A DNA stretch of 64,000 nt. Source: Alistipes sp. CHKCI003 (GTDB lineage: Bacteria; Bacteroidota; Bacteroidia; Bacteroidales; Rikenellaceae). This document shows, one piece after another, positions 18,632 to 29,446 of this stretch. Position 1 is the first letter of the stretch; every line of letters begins with the position of its first letter. The notes beneath the pieces are model-generated. The model worked only from the letters and a program-made list of their open reading frames with translations, was not told where the DNA came from and ran no database searches. The position numbers and the translations under genes are program-made. Where the stretch lies: NCBI RefSeq assembly GCF_900021155.1, contig NZ_FCNT01000100.1:1-64000 (forward strand), read 5' to 3'.

Positions 18632-19084
18632 ATGAACAACAAGAAGAAAAACGAGGGTCAGACCGACTTTTCCTATTACGGTCTGTACCTGCTGGACTAC
18701 CTCCGCACGAACAAGTTTGAACAGGCTGACGACACCGCGTTCATACGGGAACGGGCCGACCGTGCCGCCGAAACGTATGAGAAGGCACGGCTTGAAGGCT
18801 ATCCCGCCGACGGTGCGCAGGAGCTGGCTATGGACACGCTACTGCGCGGGCTGCATTATTCCCGTTACGCCATCCTCCGCGAAGTCGTGGAAAACGAGTT
18901 TGCCGATGAAGTGCCGGAAGAGAAGCGTGAAGCCTTTGTCCTGAAACTGCTGCCGCTTGTCGGCAACGTGTTCTCCGTCTATGACCTCTCGGATGACAAT
19001 TTCGCCCTGTCTTCCGATTACGACCTGCTCTACACGGAGCTGACGGGAGCAACCGTCCTTTACTTAGACGAATATGGCGTTTAA
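18632..19084 (+). CDS. DUF1896 family protein
   Basis: The 150-residue product ([23 protein letters not shown]... [31 protein letters not shown]) matches the DUF1896 type carried by Bacteroidetes conjugative transposons. It is acidic and predicted mostly helical, without signal or membrane segments. It overlaps the start of the methylase-helicase gene by 11 bp, so the two are likely co-translated and functionally linked. The role is unknown. Confidence 0.82.
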   Translation: MNNKKKNEGQTDFSYYGLYLLDYLRTNKFEQADDTAFIRERADRAAETYEKARLEGYPADGAQELAMDTLLRGLHYSRYAILREVVENEFADEVPEEKREAFVLKLLPLVGNVFSVYDLSDDNFALSSDYDLLYTELTGATVLYLDEYGV

Positions 19085-22000
19085 CCGCAAACAGAAACTG
19101 CGGGACAACATCGAGGCGATACGGACGGCATTCATCCTTGACAGGGAAAATAGGACAGCGACAACCGAAGAGCGTGCCATACTTCAAAGGTACTGCGGTT
19201 TCGGCGGTCTGAAATGTATCCTCAACCCTGCAAAGGAACTGACGGATGCCGTCCGGTGGGCGAAATCCGACCTCGAACTGTTCGCCCCGACGGTGGAGCT
19301 GCACAGGCTTATCCGTGAGAACAGCAAGGACGAAACAGAGTACAAGCGGTTTGTGGATTCGCTGAAAGCGTCCGTGCTGACCGCTTTCTACACCCCCAAA
19401 GAGATAACCGACACCATCGCGGACGTGCTGGCAGATTACAGCGTCCGCCCCGCCCGTATGCTCGAACCGTCGGCAGGTGTCGGCGTGTTCGTGGATTCCA
19501 TGCTGCGGCACAGCCCCAATGCGGATGTGATGGCTTTCGAGAAGGATCTGCTCACGGGTACAATCTTGAGGCATCTCTATCCCGACCAGAAAATGCGCAC
19601 CTGCGGTTTTGAGAAAATCGAAAGACCGTTCAACAATTATTTCGACTTGGCGGTGTCCAACATTCCGTTCGGTGACATTGCCGTGTTCGACGCGGAGTTT
19701 CAGCGGAGCGACTCTTTCGGCAGACGCTCCGCCCAGAAAACCATCCACAACTATTTCTTTCTCAAAGGACTGGATGCCGTGCGTGACGGCGGTATCGTGG
19801 CGTTCATCACCTCGCAAGGGGTATTGAATAGCACCAAGACCTCCGTGCGTAACGAGCTGTTCAGTCAGGCCAATCTGGTATCCGCGATACGCCTGCCCAA
19901 CAACCTGTTCACGGACAACGCGGGCACGGAGGTGGGCAGTGACCTGATTGTCCTGCAAAAGAACCTCAGCAAGAAGGAAATGTCGCAGGACGAGCGGCTG
20001 ATGACCGTGATACAGACGGACACGAAAACCGCCCTGACCGACAACGCCTATTTCATCCACCACCCGGAACGCATCGTGCATACGATGGCGAAACTTGACA
20101 CAGACCCCTACGGGAAGCCCGCTATGGTTTATCTGCACGAGGGCAAGGCAGCAGGCATCGCCGGGGATTTGCGCCGTATGCTCGACGAGGATTTCCATTA
20201 CAGGCTTGCCATGCGCTTGTATTCGGGTTCAATCCGGCAGGCAGGAACGGAAGAAAAAGTTGCCGTTCAAAATAAAGTAGAGCGTCCTGCCATAAAATTG
20301 GAAACAGTATCCTCGGCGCAGACGGTGGAAACTCCGACAGAAAAGCCGCAACCCGCAGATGAAAAGCCGGAGATAGAACCGCGCCCGCAATATTCCGCAG
20401 GCGTGCAGCTCACCCTGCTTGACCTCTGGGGGATGACGGAAGAGGTCAGCCAACCGAAAACCTCCAAAAAGAAAAAGACGGTGAAAAAGGCAGTTACGGC
20501 AAAGTCCACTCCGCCCAAACCGAAAGTCACGGTTACACCGACAGCTCCAACTGCAAAACCCGCAATGGAGAATAAGGAGGTGAAAGCGGAGAACACCGCC
20601 AAGCCTGCCGACCCGGACGACATCTATGCCACACTGGACTGGGATACCAATCCTCCCATCAACGGTTTCTATGAAATGATGATGGGTTTGACGCCGGAGC
20701 GTAGGAAAGAACTTCGGGAACTGGCAAGGCAGCATAACGAGAAACAAGTGGCGGAAAAGACGGAAGTGAAAGCCGTGCCGGAAACTTCCCGTGAGCAGCC
20801 ACGACAGGAGGAAACACAGCCGGAGGCAGTCGCCGCACCTGCCGTTACAGATACCCCATCGGAAGCGGTGGGGACTTTCCTTTTCCCCGACATCGAAGCG
20901 GAAAAGCCGAAGGAGGAAGTCGTGGACCTTTCTCCGCGTGCCTACCACCGCACGCCGGAGATGCACCTGCGCGAAGGGTCGCTGGTGGCTGACCGGGGGC
21001 GTCATAACATCGGCTACCTGAAAGACATCACGCCATACGGGGCGACATTCCAGCCGCTCGACCTGAAAGGATACCAGAAGGAAAAGGCGTTGTTGTATGT
21101 GTCGCTGCGTGACGCCTACGAGCGTCTGTACCGTTATGAATCGCTCCGGCGCGAGGCAAATGTTCCGTGGCGAGAGCATCTGAATACCTGTTACGATGAG
21201 TTTGTCATGCGCTACGGCAACCTCAACGCCAAGCAGAACGTGAAGTTAGTGATGATGGATGCGGGCGGGCGCGACATCCTTTCGCTGGAACGGATGGAAA
21301 ACGGAAAGTTCGTCAAGGCGGACATCTTCGAGCATCCTGTTTCCTTCGCGGTGGAGAGCCATGCCAACGTAGGCTCTCCCGAAGAAGCCCTGTCTGCGTC
21401 GCTCAACAAATATGGTACGGTCAATCTCGACTATATGCGGGAGATAACCGACAGCACGGCGGAGGATTTGCTCACTGCCCTGCAAGGGCGCATCTACTAC
21501 AATCCGCTCGTGACCGGTTACGAAATCAAAGACCGTTTCATCGCCGGAAATGTCATAGAGAAAGCGGAACGCATAGAGGCATGGATGGGTGACAATCCCG
21601 AAAATGAGCGTATGCCGGAGGTGAAGCAGGCGTTGGAGGCTCTGAAAGATGCCGAGCCGCAGCGCATCGCCTTCGAGGATCTGGACTTCAATTTCGGGGA
21701 ACGCTGGATTCCGACGGGTGTCTATGCCGCCTACATGAGCCGGCTGTTCGACACGGAGGTGAAAATCGCCTATTCCGCAAGCATGGACGAGTTTTCGGTG
21801 GTGTGCGGCTACCGCACCATGAAAATCACGGACGAGTTTCTGGTGAAGGGGTATTACCGGAACTATGACGGTATGCACCTCCTAAAACACGCCCTGCACA
21901 ACACCTGCCCTGACATGATGAAGTCCATCGGCAAGGACGAGCATGGCAACGACATCAAGATGCGCGACAGCGAGGGAATACAACTCGCCAACGCCAAGAT

Positions 22001-24890
22001 TGACGAGATACGAAACGGCTTCTCCGAATGGCTCGAAGAGCAGTCGCCGCAGTTCAAGGAGCGGCTTGTGACGATGTATAACCGCAAGTTCAACTGTTTC
22101 GTGCGCCCGCGCTACGACGGCTCCCATCAGACCTTTCCCGACCTCAACCTGAAAGGGCTGGCAAGCCGGGGTATCAAGAGCGTCTATCCCTCACAGATGG
22201 ATTGCGTCTGGATGTTGAAACAGAACGGCGGCGGAATTTGCGACCACGAGGTGGGAACCGGTAAGACGCTGATAATGTGCATCGCCGCGCATGAGATGAA
22301 GCGTCTGAATTTGGCACACAAGCCGATGATTATCGGGCTGAAAGCCAACGTTGCGGAGATTGCAGCCACCTATCAGGCGGCATATCCCAACGCACGTATT
22401 CTGTACGCTTCGGAGAAGGACTTTTCGACCGCCAACCGTGTGCGCTTCTTCAATAATATAAAGAACAACGACTACGATTGCGTCATCATGTCGCACGACC
22501 AGTTCGGCAAGATACCGCAGTCGCCGGAATTGCAGCAGCGCATCCTGCAAGCAGAGCTTGACACGGTGGAGGAAAACCTCGAAGTGCTACGGCAGCAGGG
22601 AAAGAACGTGTCGCGGGCGATGCTGAAAGGATTGGAGAAGCGCAAGCACAACCTTGAAGCGAAGCTGGAGAAGGTGGAACACGCCATAAAGTCACGCACG
22701 GACGACGTGGTGGATTTCAAGCAGATGGGCATCGACCACATCTTCATAGATGAGAGCCACCAGTTCAAGAATCTGACTTTCAACACGCGCCACGACCGTG
22801 TGGCGGGATTGGGAAACAGCGAGGGAAGCCAGAAGGCACTTAACATGCTCTTTGCCATACGCACCATACAGGAGCGCACAGGAAAAGACTTGGGTGCGAC
22901 CTTCCTCTCCGGCACGACTATCAGCAACTCACTGACTGAATTGTACCTGCTGTTCAAGTACCTGCGCCCGAAGGAGCTGGAACGGCAGGACATAAGGTGT
23001 TTCGACGCTTGGGCGGCGATATTTGCCAAGAAGACGACGGATTTTGAATTTAACGTGACGAACAACGTGGTGCAGAAGGAGCGTTTCCGCTACTTCATCA
23101 AAGTGCCGGAGCTTGCCGCCTTCTACAACGAGATAACCGACTACCGCACGGCAGAGGATGTGGGTGTGGATCGTCCGCACAAGAACGAGATACTGCACCA
23201 TATACCGCCCACGCCGGAACAGGAGGACTTCATACAGAAACTGATGCAGTTCGCCAAGACGGGCGATGCCACCTTGTTGGGCAGGCTGCCGCTTTCGGAA
23301 ACGGAAGAAAAGGCGAAGATGCTCATCGCCACGGACTATGCCCGGAAAATGGCACTCGACATGCGCATGATAGACCCGAATTACGAAGATCATCCCGACA
23401 ACAAAGCGAGTCACTGTGCCAAGATGATCGCGGAGTATTATCAAAAATACGACGCCCAGAAAGGCACGCAGTTCGTTTTCTCTGATTTGGGGACATACCA
23501 GCCGGGCGACGGGTGGAACGTCTATTCGGAAATCAAGCGCAAACTGACGGAGGACTACGGTATACCGCCAAGCGAGGTGCGCTTCATTCAGGAGTGCAAG
23601 ACCGACAAGGCGCGGAAGGCGGTGATAGACGCCATGAACGCCGGGACGGTGCGTGTGCTGTTCGGCTCTACCTCTATGCTCGGAACGGGTGTGAACGCCC
23701 AGAAACGGTGTGTGGCTATCCATCATCTCGATACGCCGTGGCGACCGTCCGACTTGCAACAGCGTGACGGACGCGGAGTTAGGGCAGGTAATGAGATTGC
23801 CAAACATTTCGCCGGGAACAACGTGGATGTAATCATCTACGCGGTGGAGAAGTCACTGGACAGCTACAAGTTCAACCTCCTGCACTGCAAGCAGACTTTC
23901 ATAAGCCAGCTCAAAAGCGGTGCGATGGGTGCGCGTACCATCGACGAGGGGGCAATGGACGAAAAATCGGGCATGAATTTCTCGGAATACATGGCGTTGC
24001 TCTCCGGCAATACCGACCTGTTGGACAAGGCGAAACTGGAAAAGCGGATCGCATCGCTCGAAGGGGAACGCAAGTCGTTCAACAAGGGCAAGCGTGATTC
24101 GGAGTTCAAGCTGGAGTCAAAGACCGGCGAGTTGCGCAACAACACGGCTTTCATAGATGCCATGACGGAGGACTGGAACCGCTTCCTGTCGGTGGTGCAG
24201 ACCGACAAGGAGGGCAACCGCCTTAATATAATAAAGGTGGACGGAGTGGATTCCGCCGATGAGAAGGTCATCGGAAAGCGTTTGCAGGAGATAGCCAAGA
24301 ATGCCACGACCGGAGGGTTGTACACGCAGGTCGGTGAACTTTACGGTTTTCCGATAAAGGTGGTGAGCGAAAGGATACTCAAAGAGGGATTGGAGTTCAC
24401 CGACAACCGCTTCGTGGTCGAGGGGAACTACAAGTACACCTACAACAACGGGCATCTGGCGATGGCTGACCCGTTGGCCGCCGCCCGCAACTTCCTCAAC
24501 GCGATGGAGAGGATACCCTCCATCATCGACCAGTACAAGGCGAAGAACGAGGTGCTGGAGATGGAGATACCGCAGTTACAGGAGATAGCGGGTAAGGTGT
24601 GGAAGAAGGAGGACGAGCTGAAGCAGTTGAAGTCCGAACTTGCCGCCCTTGACCGAAAAATTCAGCTGGAGCTTGCGCCACCCACGCCCGAAGTCGCAGA
24701 AAAGGAGAATGAAGGGCAACAGCTCAAGCCGGAAGCGGAAGATGTGAGGAACAGGCAGGCGCAATATCCCGAAAATGCACCGCCGCAGATACGCAGTCCG
24801 GCGGATAGTATCGTTGCCAACCATGTCATAATCGGGCGTCCGGGACTGTATGCCAAGGAGGAAACCCGGTCCAAAGGATTGAAAATATAA
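19074..24890 (+). CDS. Giant N6-adenine methylase-helicase fusion (BmhA-like)
   Basis: The 1938-residue protein joins several domains. Residues about 100-330 form an N6-adenine methyltransferase: motif [12 protein letters not shown] and a variant catalytic motif SNIPFG in place of NPPY. A low-complexity Pro/Lys/Glu linker follows (about 400-620). From about 1040 there is an SF2/SNF2-type helicase: HEVGTGKT (Walker A), IDESHQFKN (DEAH-like box), [11 protein letters not shown] and, near 1550, [14 protein letters not shown] with [14 protein letters not shown] (motif VI-like). A coiled coil ends the protein. Similar proteins are standard cargo of Bacteroides conjugative transposons, where BmhA is the name I recall. 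A role in protecting or remodelling incoming DNA is plausible but unproven. Confidence 0.88.
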   Translation: MAFNRKQKLRDNIEAIRTAFILDRENRTATTEERAILQRYCGFGGLKCILNPAKELTDAVRWAKSDLELFAPTVELHRLIRENSKDETEYKRFVDSLKASVLTAFYTPKEITDTIADVLADYSVRPARMLEPSAGVGVFVDSMLRHSPNADVMAFEKDLLTGTILRHLYPDQKMRTCGFEKIERPFNNYFDLAVSNIPFGDIAVFDAEFQRSDSFGRRSAQKTIHNYFFLKGLDAVRDGGIVAFITSQGVLNSTKTSVRNELFSQANLVSAIRLPNNLFTDNAGTEVGSDLIVLQKNLSKKEMSQDERLMTVIQTDTKTALTDNAYFIHHPERIVHTMAKLDTDPYGKPAMVYLHEGKAAGIAGDLRRMLDEDFHYRLAMRLYSGSIRQAGTEEKVAVQNKVERPAIKLETVSSAQTVETPTEKPQPADEKPEIEPRPQYSAGVQLTLLDLWGMTEEVSQPKTSKKKKTVKKAVTAKSTPPKPKVTVTPTAPTAKPAMENKEVKAENTAKPADPDDIYATLDWDTNPPINGFYEMMMGLTPERRKELRELARQHNEKQVAEKTEVKAVPETSREQPRQEETQPEAVAAPAVTDTPSEAVGTFLFPDIEAEKPKEEVVDLSPRAYHRTPEMHLREGSLVADRGRHNIGYLKDITPYGATFQPLDLKGYQKEKALLYVSLRDAYERLYRYESLRREANVPWREHLNTCYDEFVMRYGNLNAKQNVKLVMMDAGGRDILSLERMENGKFVKADIFEHPVSFAVESHANVGSPEEALSASLNKYGTVNLDYMREITDSTAEDLLTALQGRIYYNPLVTGYEIKDRFIAGNVIEKAERIEAWMGDNPENERMPEVKQALEALKDAEPQRIAFEDLDFNFGERWIPTGVYAAYMSRLFDTEVKIAYSASMDEFSVVCGYRTMKITDEFLVKGYYRNYDGMHLLKHALHNTCPDMMKSIGKDEHGNDIKMRDSEGIQLANAKIDEIRNGFSEWLEEQSPQFKERLVTMYNRKFNCFVRPRYDGSHQTFPDLNLKGLASRGIKSVYPSQMDCVWMLKQNGGGICDHEVGTGKTLIMCIAAHEMKRLNLAHKPMIIGLKANVAEIAATYQAAYPNARILYASEKDFSTANRVRFFNNIKNNDYDCVIMSHDQFGKIPQSPELQQRILQAELDTVEENLEVLRQQGKNVSRAMLKGLEKRKHNLEAKLEKVEHAIKSRTDDVVDFKQMGIDHIFIDESHQFKNLTFNTRHDRVAGLGNSEGSQKALNMLFAIRTIQERTGKDLGATFLSGTTISNSLTELYLLFKYLRPKELERQDIRCFDAWAAIFAKKTTDFEFNVTNNVVQKERFRYFIKVPELAAFYNEITDYRTAEDVGVDRPHKNEILHHIPPTPEQEDFIQKLMQFAKTGDATLLGRLPLSETEEKAKMLIATDYARKMALDMRMIDPNYEDHPDNKASHCAKMIAEYYQKYDAQKGTQFVFSDLGTYQPGDGWNVYSEIKRKLTEDYGIPPSEVRFIQECKTDKARKAVIDAMNAGTVRVLFGSTSMLGTGVNAQKRCVAIHHLDTPWRPSDLQQRDGRGVRAGNEIAKHFAGNNVDVIIYAVEKSLDSYKFNLLHCKQTFISQLKSGAMGARTIDEGAMDEKSGMNFSEYMALLSGNTDLLDKAKLEKRIASLEGERKSFNKGKRDSEFKLESKTGELRNNTAFIDAMTEDWNRFLSVVQTDKEGNRLNIIKVDGVDSADEKVIGKRLQEIAKNATTGGLYTQVGELYGFPIKVVSERILKEGLEFTDNRFVVEGNYKYTYNNGHLAMADPLAAARNFLNAMERIPSIIDQYKAKNEVLEMEIPQLQEIAGKVWKKEDELKQLKSELAALDRKIQLELAPPTPEVAEKENEGQQLKPEAEDVRNRQAQYPENAPPQIRSPADSIVANHVIIGRPGLYAKEETRSKGLKI

Positions 24891-25186
24891 CCTAAGGAAT
24901 TTTATCTGAATTGAATTCAAATCACAGAGAAGTGAATAGACAGTATTACCCGACAGAGCAACTACGACAAAGCAATGCCATCAAAAAAAATGACAGCACA
25001 CACAAAGCATAGACTGATTGTCTTGCCCTAAAAGATTGATTGGAATTTATTCAGGACTGCCTATCACTTAGATAGAAGTCCAAGGTCTGCTGAAATACAT
25101 AATTCAAAAATTGAAATTGCTTGACTGCAAATTTAGTAACTTTGCTTGACAAATTAACGAGAAAGAAGAGAAAATGAAAGCCGACC
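24891..25186. other. AT-rich intergenic start of the resistance island
   Basis: No gene is supported. GTAACTTTGC at 25136-25145 contains a -7 promoter box (TAACTTTG) with TTG 17 bp upstream. It is followed by an A/G-rich ribosome-binding stretch (GAAAGAAGAG) and an 18-codon ORF from 25174 that runs into the first attC-like repeat. This may be a promoter driving tet(X), with the short ORF a leader or a remnant. Confidence 0.45.
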
Positions 25187-25323
25187 GCATAACATCACCT
25201 ATACGCAAGCAGGGGGTTCGTGCTTCGTAAGACAGGAAAGTGGTAAATTTAAAGTTCAGTTCATCGTAGGTAGCTTAGTGGTAAAAATCCCTGCCTGCGT
25301 ATAGCTGCAAACCGTTGTTAGCA
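25187..25323. repeat. attC-like imperfect palindrome 1 (upstream of tet(X))
   Basis: GCATAAC opens the repeat and GTTAGC closes it. Between them CTATACGCAAGCAGGG (25199-25214) pairs with 25289-25304 in 15 of 16 positions. Length (about 137 bp), flanking AAC/GTT signatures and inner arms are what integron attC sites look like. No integron integrase is in the window. Confidence 0.5.
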
Positions 25324-25339
25324 ATCCGCTGCGCTCCTT

Positions 25340-25488
25340 GCTAACAATGGCTCGGCGACTTACGTCGCTTGCCGTAAGCCGCCGCTTCGCGGACTGCTTA
25401 CAACAAGCGACTTGGCTAAATAGCTCCGCTTTTGTATCTTCGATACAGCTTCGCTACTTCGCCAATTCGCCGAGCCATTGTTATGGGC
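25340..25488. repeat. attC-like imperfect palindrome 2 (directly upstream of tet(X))
   Basis: TAACAATGGCTCGGCGA (25342-25358) is repeated exactly inverted at 25467-25483, and the outer ends read GCTAAC and GTTATGGGC. The palindrome is about 149 bp long and ends 10 bp before the tet(X) start. In a classic cassette the gene would follow such a site directly, as here. Confidence 0.6.
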
Positions 25489-25497
25489 CATTTTTGA

Positions 25498-26664
<1,167 letters not shown>

Positions 26665-26677
26665 AATGGAATAAAAC

Positions 26678-26818
26678 GGCACATAACAAACAAATTGGCA
26701 ATAGAGCCGGTGAAGTACTTCTATTGAACTTTTGTGCAATGTTGAAGATTAGTAATTCTATTCAACATTTGTGCTAAAAGTCGGCTCCATCGCCAATTTG
26801 CCAGCCGTTATGCGGCAG
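26678..26818. repeat. attC-like imperfect palindrome 3 (downstream of tet(X))
   Basis: The left arm (26683-26709, ATAACAAACAAATTGGC then AATAGAGCCG) pairs imperfectly with the right arm (26782-26812), which ends GCCGTTATGCGGC. The arms differ by a few unpaired bases, as in attC sites. It begins 14 bp after the tet(X) stop. Its last 13 bp (CGTTATGCGGCAG, 26806-26818) recur at 29365-29377. Confidence 0.6.
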
Positions 26819-26876
26819 CTTAAAAAAAGACGACACCAAACCAAAAAAATCATCTTGACAACCACCCGACTTTGAA

Positions 26877-27677
26877 CTACGAAGGATGAAATTTTTCAGG
26901 GACAACTTCCAGCATTTCCAAAAAACAGTTTAACCATTGACTTGGAGACAAACAAACAATTTGAGCATTAAGGTTTAAACCGAATTTTTCCGAAATTGAC
27001 CTGACCTGACTTTTCCTGAAAATCGACTTTAAAGCTGTTTTTACAGATAAATCAGGTTTCTCTAACAGACAGGAAATAAATGCTAAGTATTTGGCTTTAA
27101 ACTTAAAATCAAAAAATAAGTGTTTTCTTTTAATGTTTAACAGGGCTGATTTGACAGTTGGCGGTGGCAAGAAACTTTCAGGACCTACCTCATAGACAAG
27201 TTTCAAATCAAAAAAAGTATGATAGAAAACGGTATATGGATTGTAAAGCTTCCTCGAAAATAACTTTTGTGTAGGTTCTAATTGAAGGACAATGGAACCT
27301 CCCAGAAAATTTCCAAGACTCTCAAACATCAGGATTTTGAAAATATCGGAAGTAATGCCATAAGGAATATTTGACACCACTTTGAAAGGAAATTTCGGAA
27401 CTGCAAAATTCCTAAAATCACAACCGACAACTTGAACATTTCGGGCATCAGAAAATAATTTTCGTAAATGTTCAACCAAAGCTGTGTCGTTTTCAATAGC
27501 AACAACATTGTTGGCGATTTTTAATAAATGAACAGTAAGAAACCCCTTGCCTGCCCCAATATCTAAAACCGTATCCTGATTACTTATATTTGCTTGTCTT
27601 ATTGCATCTTTTATTAGCACTTTATCAATAGTAAAGTGCTGACCCGTAAAACGAACGGGCAATTTCTTTTTTGTCAT
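26877..27677 (-). CDS. ermF: ErmF 23S rRNA (adenine-N6)-methyltransferase
   Basis: ErmF dimethylates A2058 of 23S rRNA and so confers resistance to macrolides, lincosamides and streptogramin B. The 266-residue protein is full length and shows the Rossmann methyltransferase motifs: VLDIGAGKGFLT (SAM binding), VVAIENDTALVE, and SNIPYG (catalytic NIPY type). It is transcribed toward tet(X), and its start lies about 30 bp from the end of IS4351, whose outward promoter is known to drive ermF in Tn4351. It is strongly AT-rich, unlike the backbone. Confidence 0.97.
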   Translation of the reverse strand: MTKKKLPVRFTGQHFTIDKVLIKDAIRQANISNQDTVLDIGAGKGFLTVHLLKIANNVVAIENDTALVEHLRKLFSDARNVQVVGCDFRNFAVPKFPFKVVSNIPYGITSDIFKILMFESLGNFLGGSIVLQLEPTQKLFSRKLYNPYTVFYHTFFDLKLVYEVGPESFLPPPTVKSALLNIKRKHLFFDFKFKAKYLAFISCLLEKPDLSVKTALKSIFRKSQVRSISEKFGLNLNAQIVCLSPSQWLNCFLEMLEVVPEKFHPS

Positions 27678-27703
27678 TAGTAACTTCTTACAGGTGAATA
27701 CTT

Positions 27704-28857
27704 CTTGAGTTCAACTTATATGCAACTTTTTGGGTGCGGATAATAAGCAATAAAAACATTTATTTTTCAGAGAGGAAAGAGAGACAATGTCCCCCTTTCT
27801 CTCACTCTGAATGGATAAAGTTTGCTATCTTTGCTTTAATTGTCCGTCCAAAGAAAAAAAAGTTGCAGATGAGCAAACATATAACCGAGGAACAAAGGTA
27901 TGCAATTTCTATGATGTTGCAAATACCGATGAGCAAAAAAGCAATAGCGGAAGCTATCGGAGTAGATAAAAGCACTGTTTACAGGGAGATAAAGCGCAAT
28001 TGCGACGCCCGAAGTGGTAGCTATAGCATGGAGCTTGCCCAGCGAAAAGCAGACAGGCGCAAGCAGCAAAAACATCGCAAGGAAGTGCTTACACCGGCAA
28101 TGAGAAAACGGATAATAAAGCTGTTGAAGAAAGGATTCAGCCCGGAGCAGATTGTCGGCAGGAGCCGCTTGGAGGGAATTGCGATGGTATCTCACGAAAC
28201 GATATATCGCTGGATTTGGGAGGATAAGCGGCGGGGTGGCAAACTGCACAAATATCTTCGCAGACAAGGTCGCAGGTATGCCAAACGTGGTTCTAAAAAT
28301 GCAGGGCGAGGATTTATCCCAGGCAGGGTGGATATTGATGAGCGTCCCGAGATAGTGGAACTGAAGGAGAGATTTGGTGATTTAGAGATAGATACAATTA
28401 TTGGTAAGAACCACAAAGGTGCCATTCTTACCATTAACGACAGAGCAACAAGCAGGGTCTGGATACGCAAGTTGTCGGGAAAAGAAGCCATCCCGGTAGC
28501 TAAGATTGCAGTATGGGCACTGCGGAAAGTGAAAAACTTAATACACACAATTACGGCTGACAATGGAAAGGAGTTTGCAAAGCACGAGGAAATTGCGCAA
28601 AAATTGGAAATAAAATTCTATTTTTGCAAACCATACCACTCATGGGAACGTGGTGCCAATGAAAACACCAACGGGCTTATCAGGCAGTATATCCCAAAGG
28701 GTAAGGACTTTAGTGAAGTAACCAACAAACAGATTAAGTGGATTGAAAATAAACTCAATAATCGACCTCGTAAAAGACTTGGATACCTCACGCCAAACGA
28801 AAAATTTAAACAAATTATTAATCAGAATTCTGTTGCATTTGCAAGTTGAATTCAGCA
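27704..28857 (+). mobile_element. Insertion sequence IS4351 (IS30 family)
   Basis: The ends are imperfect inverted repeats: GAGTTCAACTTATATGCAAC at 27707-27726 and its counterpart at about 28832-28853, enclosing one IS30-family transposase gene. The span of roughly 1.15 kb agrees with IS4351. In Tn4351 two copies flank ermF and tetX; only one copy is present here, beside the ermF 5' end. Exact ends are uncertain by a few bases. Confidence 0.85.
27869..28849 (+). CDS. IS4351 transposase (IS30 family)
   Basis: The 326-residue protein has the IS30-type N-terminal helix-turn-helix domain (HITEEQRYAISMMLQIPMSKKAIAEAIGVDKSTVYREIKRN) and the DDE catalytic core: EIDTIIG (first Asp), ITADNGKEF (second Asp) and YHSWERGANENTNGLIRQY with the glutamate. 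The C-terminal LNNRPRKRLGYLTPNE is the family signature. The open frame extends 45 codons upstream, but MSKHITEEQRY is the family start, and a TATCTTTG promoter box lies about 30 bp before it. Confidence 0.96.
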   Translation: MSKHITEEQRYAISMMLQIPMSKKAIAEAIGVDKSTVYREIKRNCDARSGSYSMELAQRKADRRKQQKHRKEVLTPAMRKRIIKLLKKGFSPEQIVGRSRLEGIAMVSHETIYRWIWEDKRRGGKLHKYLRRQGRRYAKRGSKNAGRGFIPGRVDIDERPEIVELKERFGDLEIDTIIGKNHKGAILTINDRATSRVWIRKLSGKEAIPVAKIAVWALRKVKNLIHTITADNGKEFAKHEEIAQKLEIKFYFCKPYHSWERGANENTNGLIRQYIPKGKDFSEVTNKQIKWIENKLNNRPRKRLGYLTPNEKFKQIINQNSVAFAS

Positions 28858-28859
28858 GT

Positions 28860-28973
28860 ATTAATAAGGGCTATCCCAAAAGGTCTAAAAGTAAATTTTA
28901 TCCTTTCTGCAAGTATCTATAGGATGGCAACTGCATTTTTTTCTTTTTGGGCAGCCCTTATTAAAATTTATTC
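28860..28973. repeat. 114-bp element with 22-bp terminal inverted repeats (MITE-like)
   Basis: TTAATAAGGGCTATCCCAAA at 28860 and its inverted copy ending at 28973 (CTTTTTGGGCAGCCCTTATT then AA) match in most positions. The ends resemble inverted repeats of Bacteroidetes insertion sequences, but no transposase lies between them. It abuts the IS4351 end and may also act as a terminator hairpin. Confidence 0.55.
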
Positions 28974-29329
28974 TTATTTTAGGTTATATACATTCATGTC
29001 CATTTATGTAAAAAATTCCTGCTGACCTTGTTTATGTCTTGTCAGTCACCATTTGCAAAACCATATTTGACCCTCAAAGAGGCTGAATTTGATAAGTAAC
29101 TTGCTACATACTCATAATAAGGAGCTAAATAGAACACGAATGGGAAATACACAAATGCTAAACTAAAGAAGATATTGGCCAAAATAAACGCTATACCGAG
29201 AGAGAAACTTGATTTTTCAACTTCCTAAAACGGTGTTGTTCAAACATTTCTACTTATTTGTACTTGCCAGTTGAACCTACGCTTCCCTAATAAAATGTCT
29301 ATGGTAAAAAGTTAAAAAATCCTCCCACT
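28974..29329. other. AT-rich intergenic region upstream of the tetQ promoter
   Basis: I find no gene in these roughly 350 bp. There are no long frames, no clear repeats and no hairpins with T-runs. It is probably sequence brought in with the resistance genes. Confidence 0.4.
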
Positions 29330-29360
29330 TTTGTTAGATATATTTTTTTGTGTAATTTTG
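29330..29360 (+). promoter_or_regulatory. tetQ operon promoter
   Basis: TTTG (29330-29333), a 19-bp spacer and TAATTTTG (29353-29360) match the Bacteroides -33/-7 consensus exactly. The leader of about 80 nt that follows is where translational attenuation by tetracycline acts in CTnDOT, coupling the drug to expression of tetQ, rteA and rteB. Confidence 0.85.
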
Positions 29361-29446
29361 TAATCGTTATGCGGCAGTAATAATATACATATTAATACGA
29401 GTTAGTAATCCTGTAGTTCTCATATGCTACGAGGAGGTATTAAAAG

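Noticed and set aside
25136..25145. GTAACTTTGC as a second attachment core (element end or nested element)
   Set aside because: No integrase or host gene adjoins it, and TAACTTTG is simply a -7 promoter box; the same holds for the copy at 45392-45401.
25174..25230. 18-codon ORF before tet(X) as a gene
   Set aside because: It runs into the first attC-like palindrome and has no recognisable product; it may be a leader at most.
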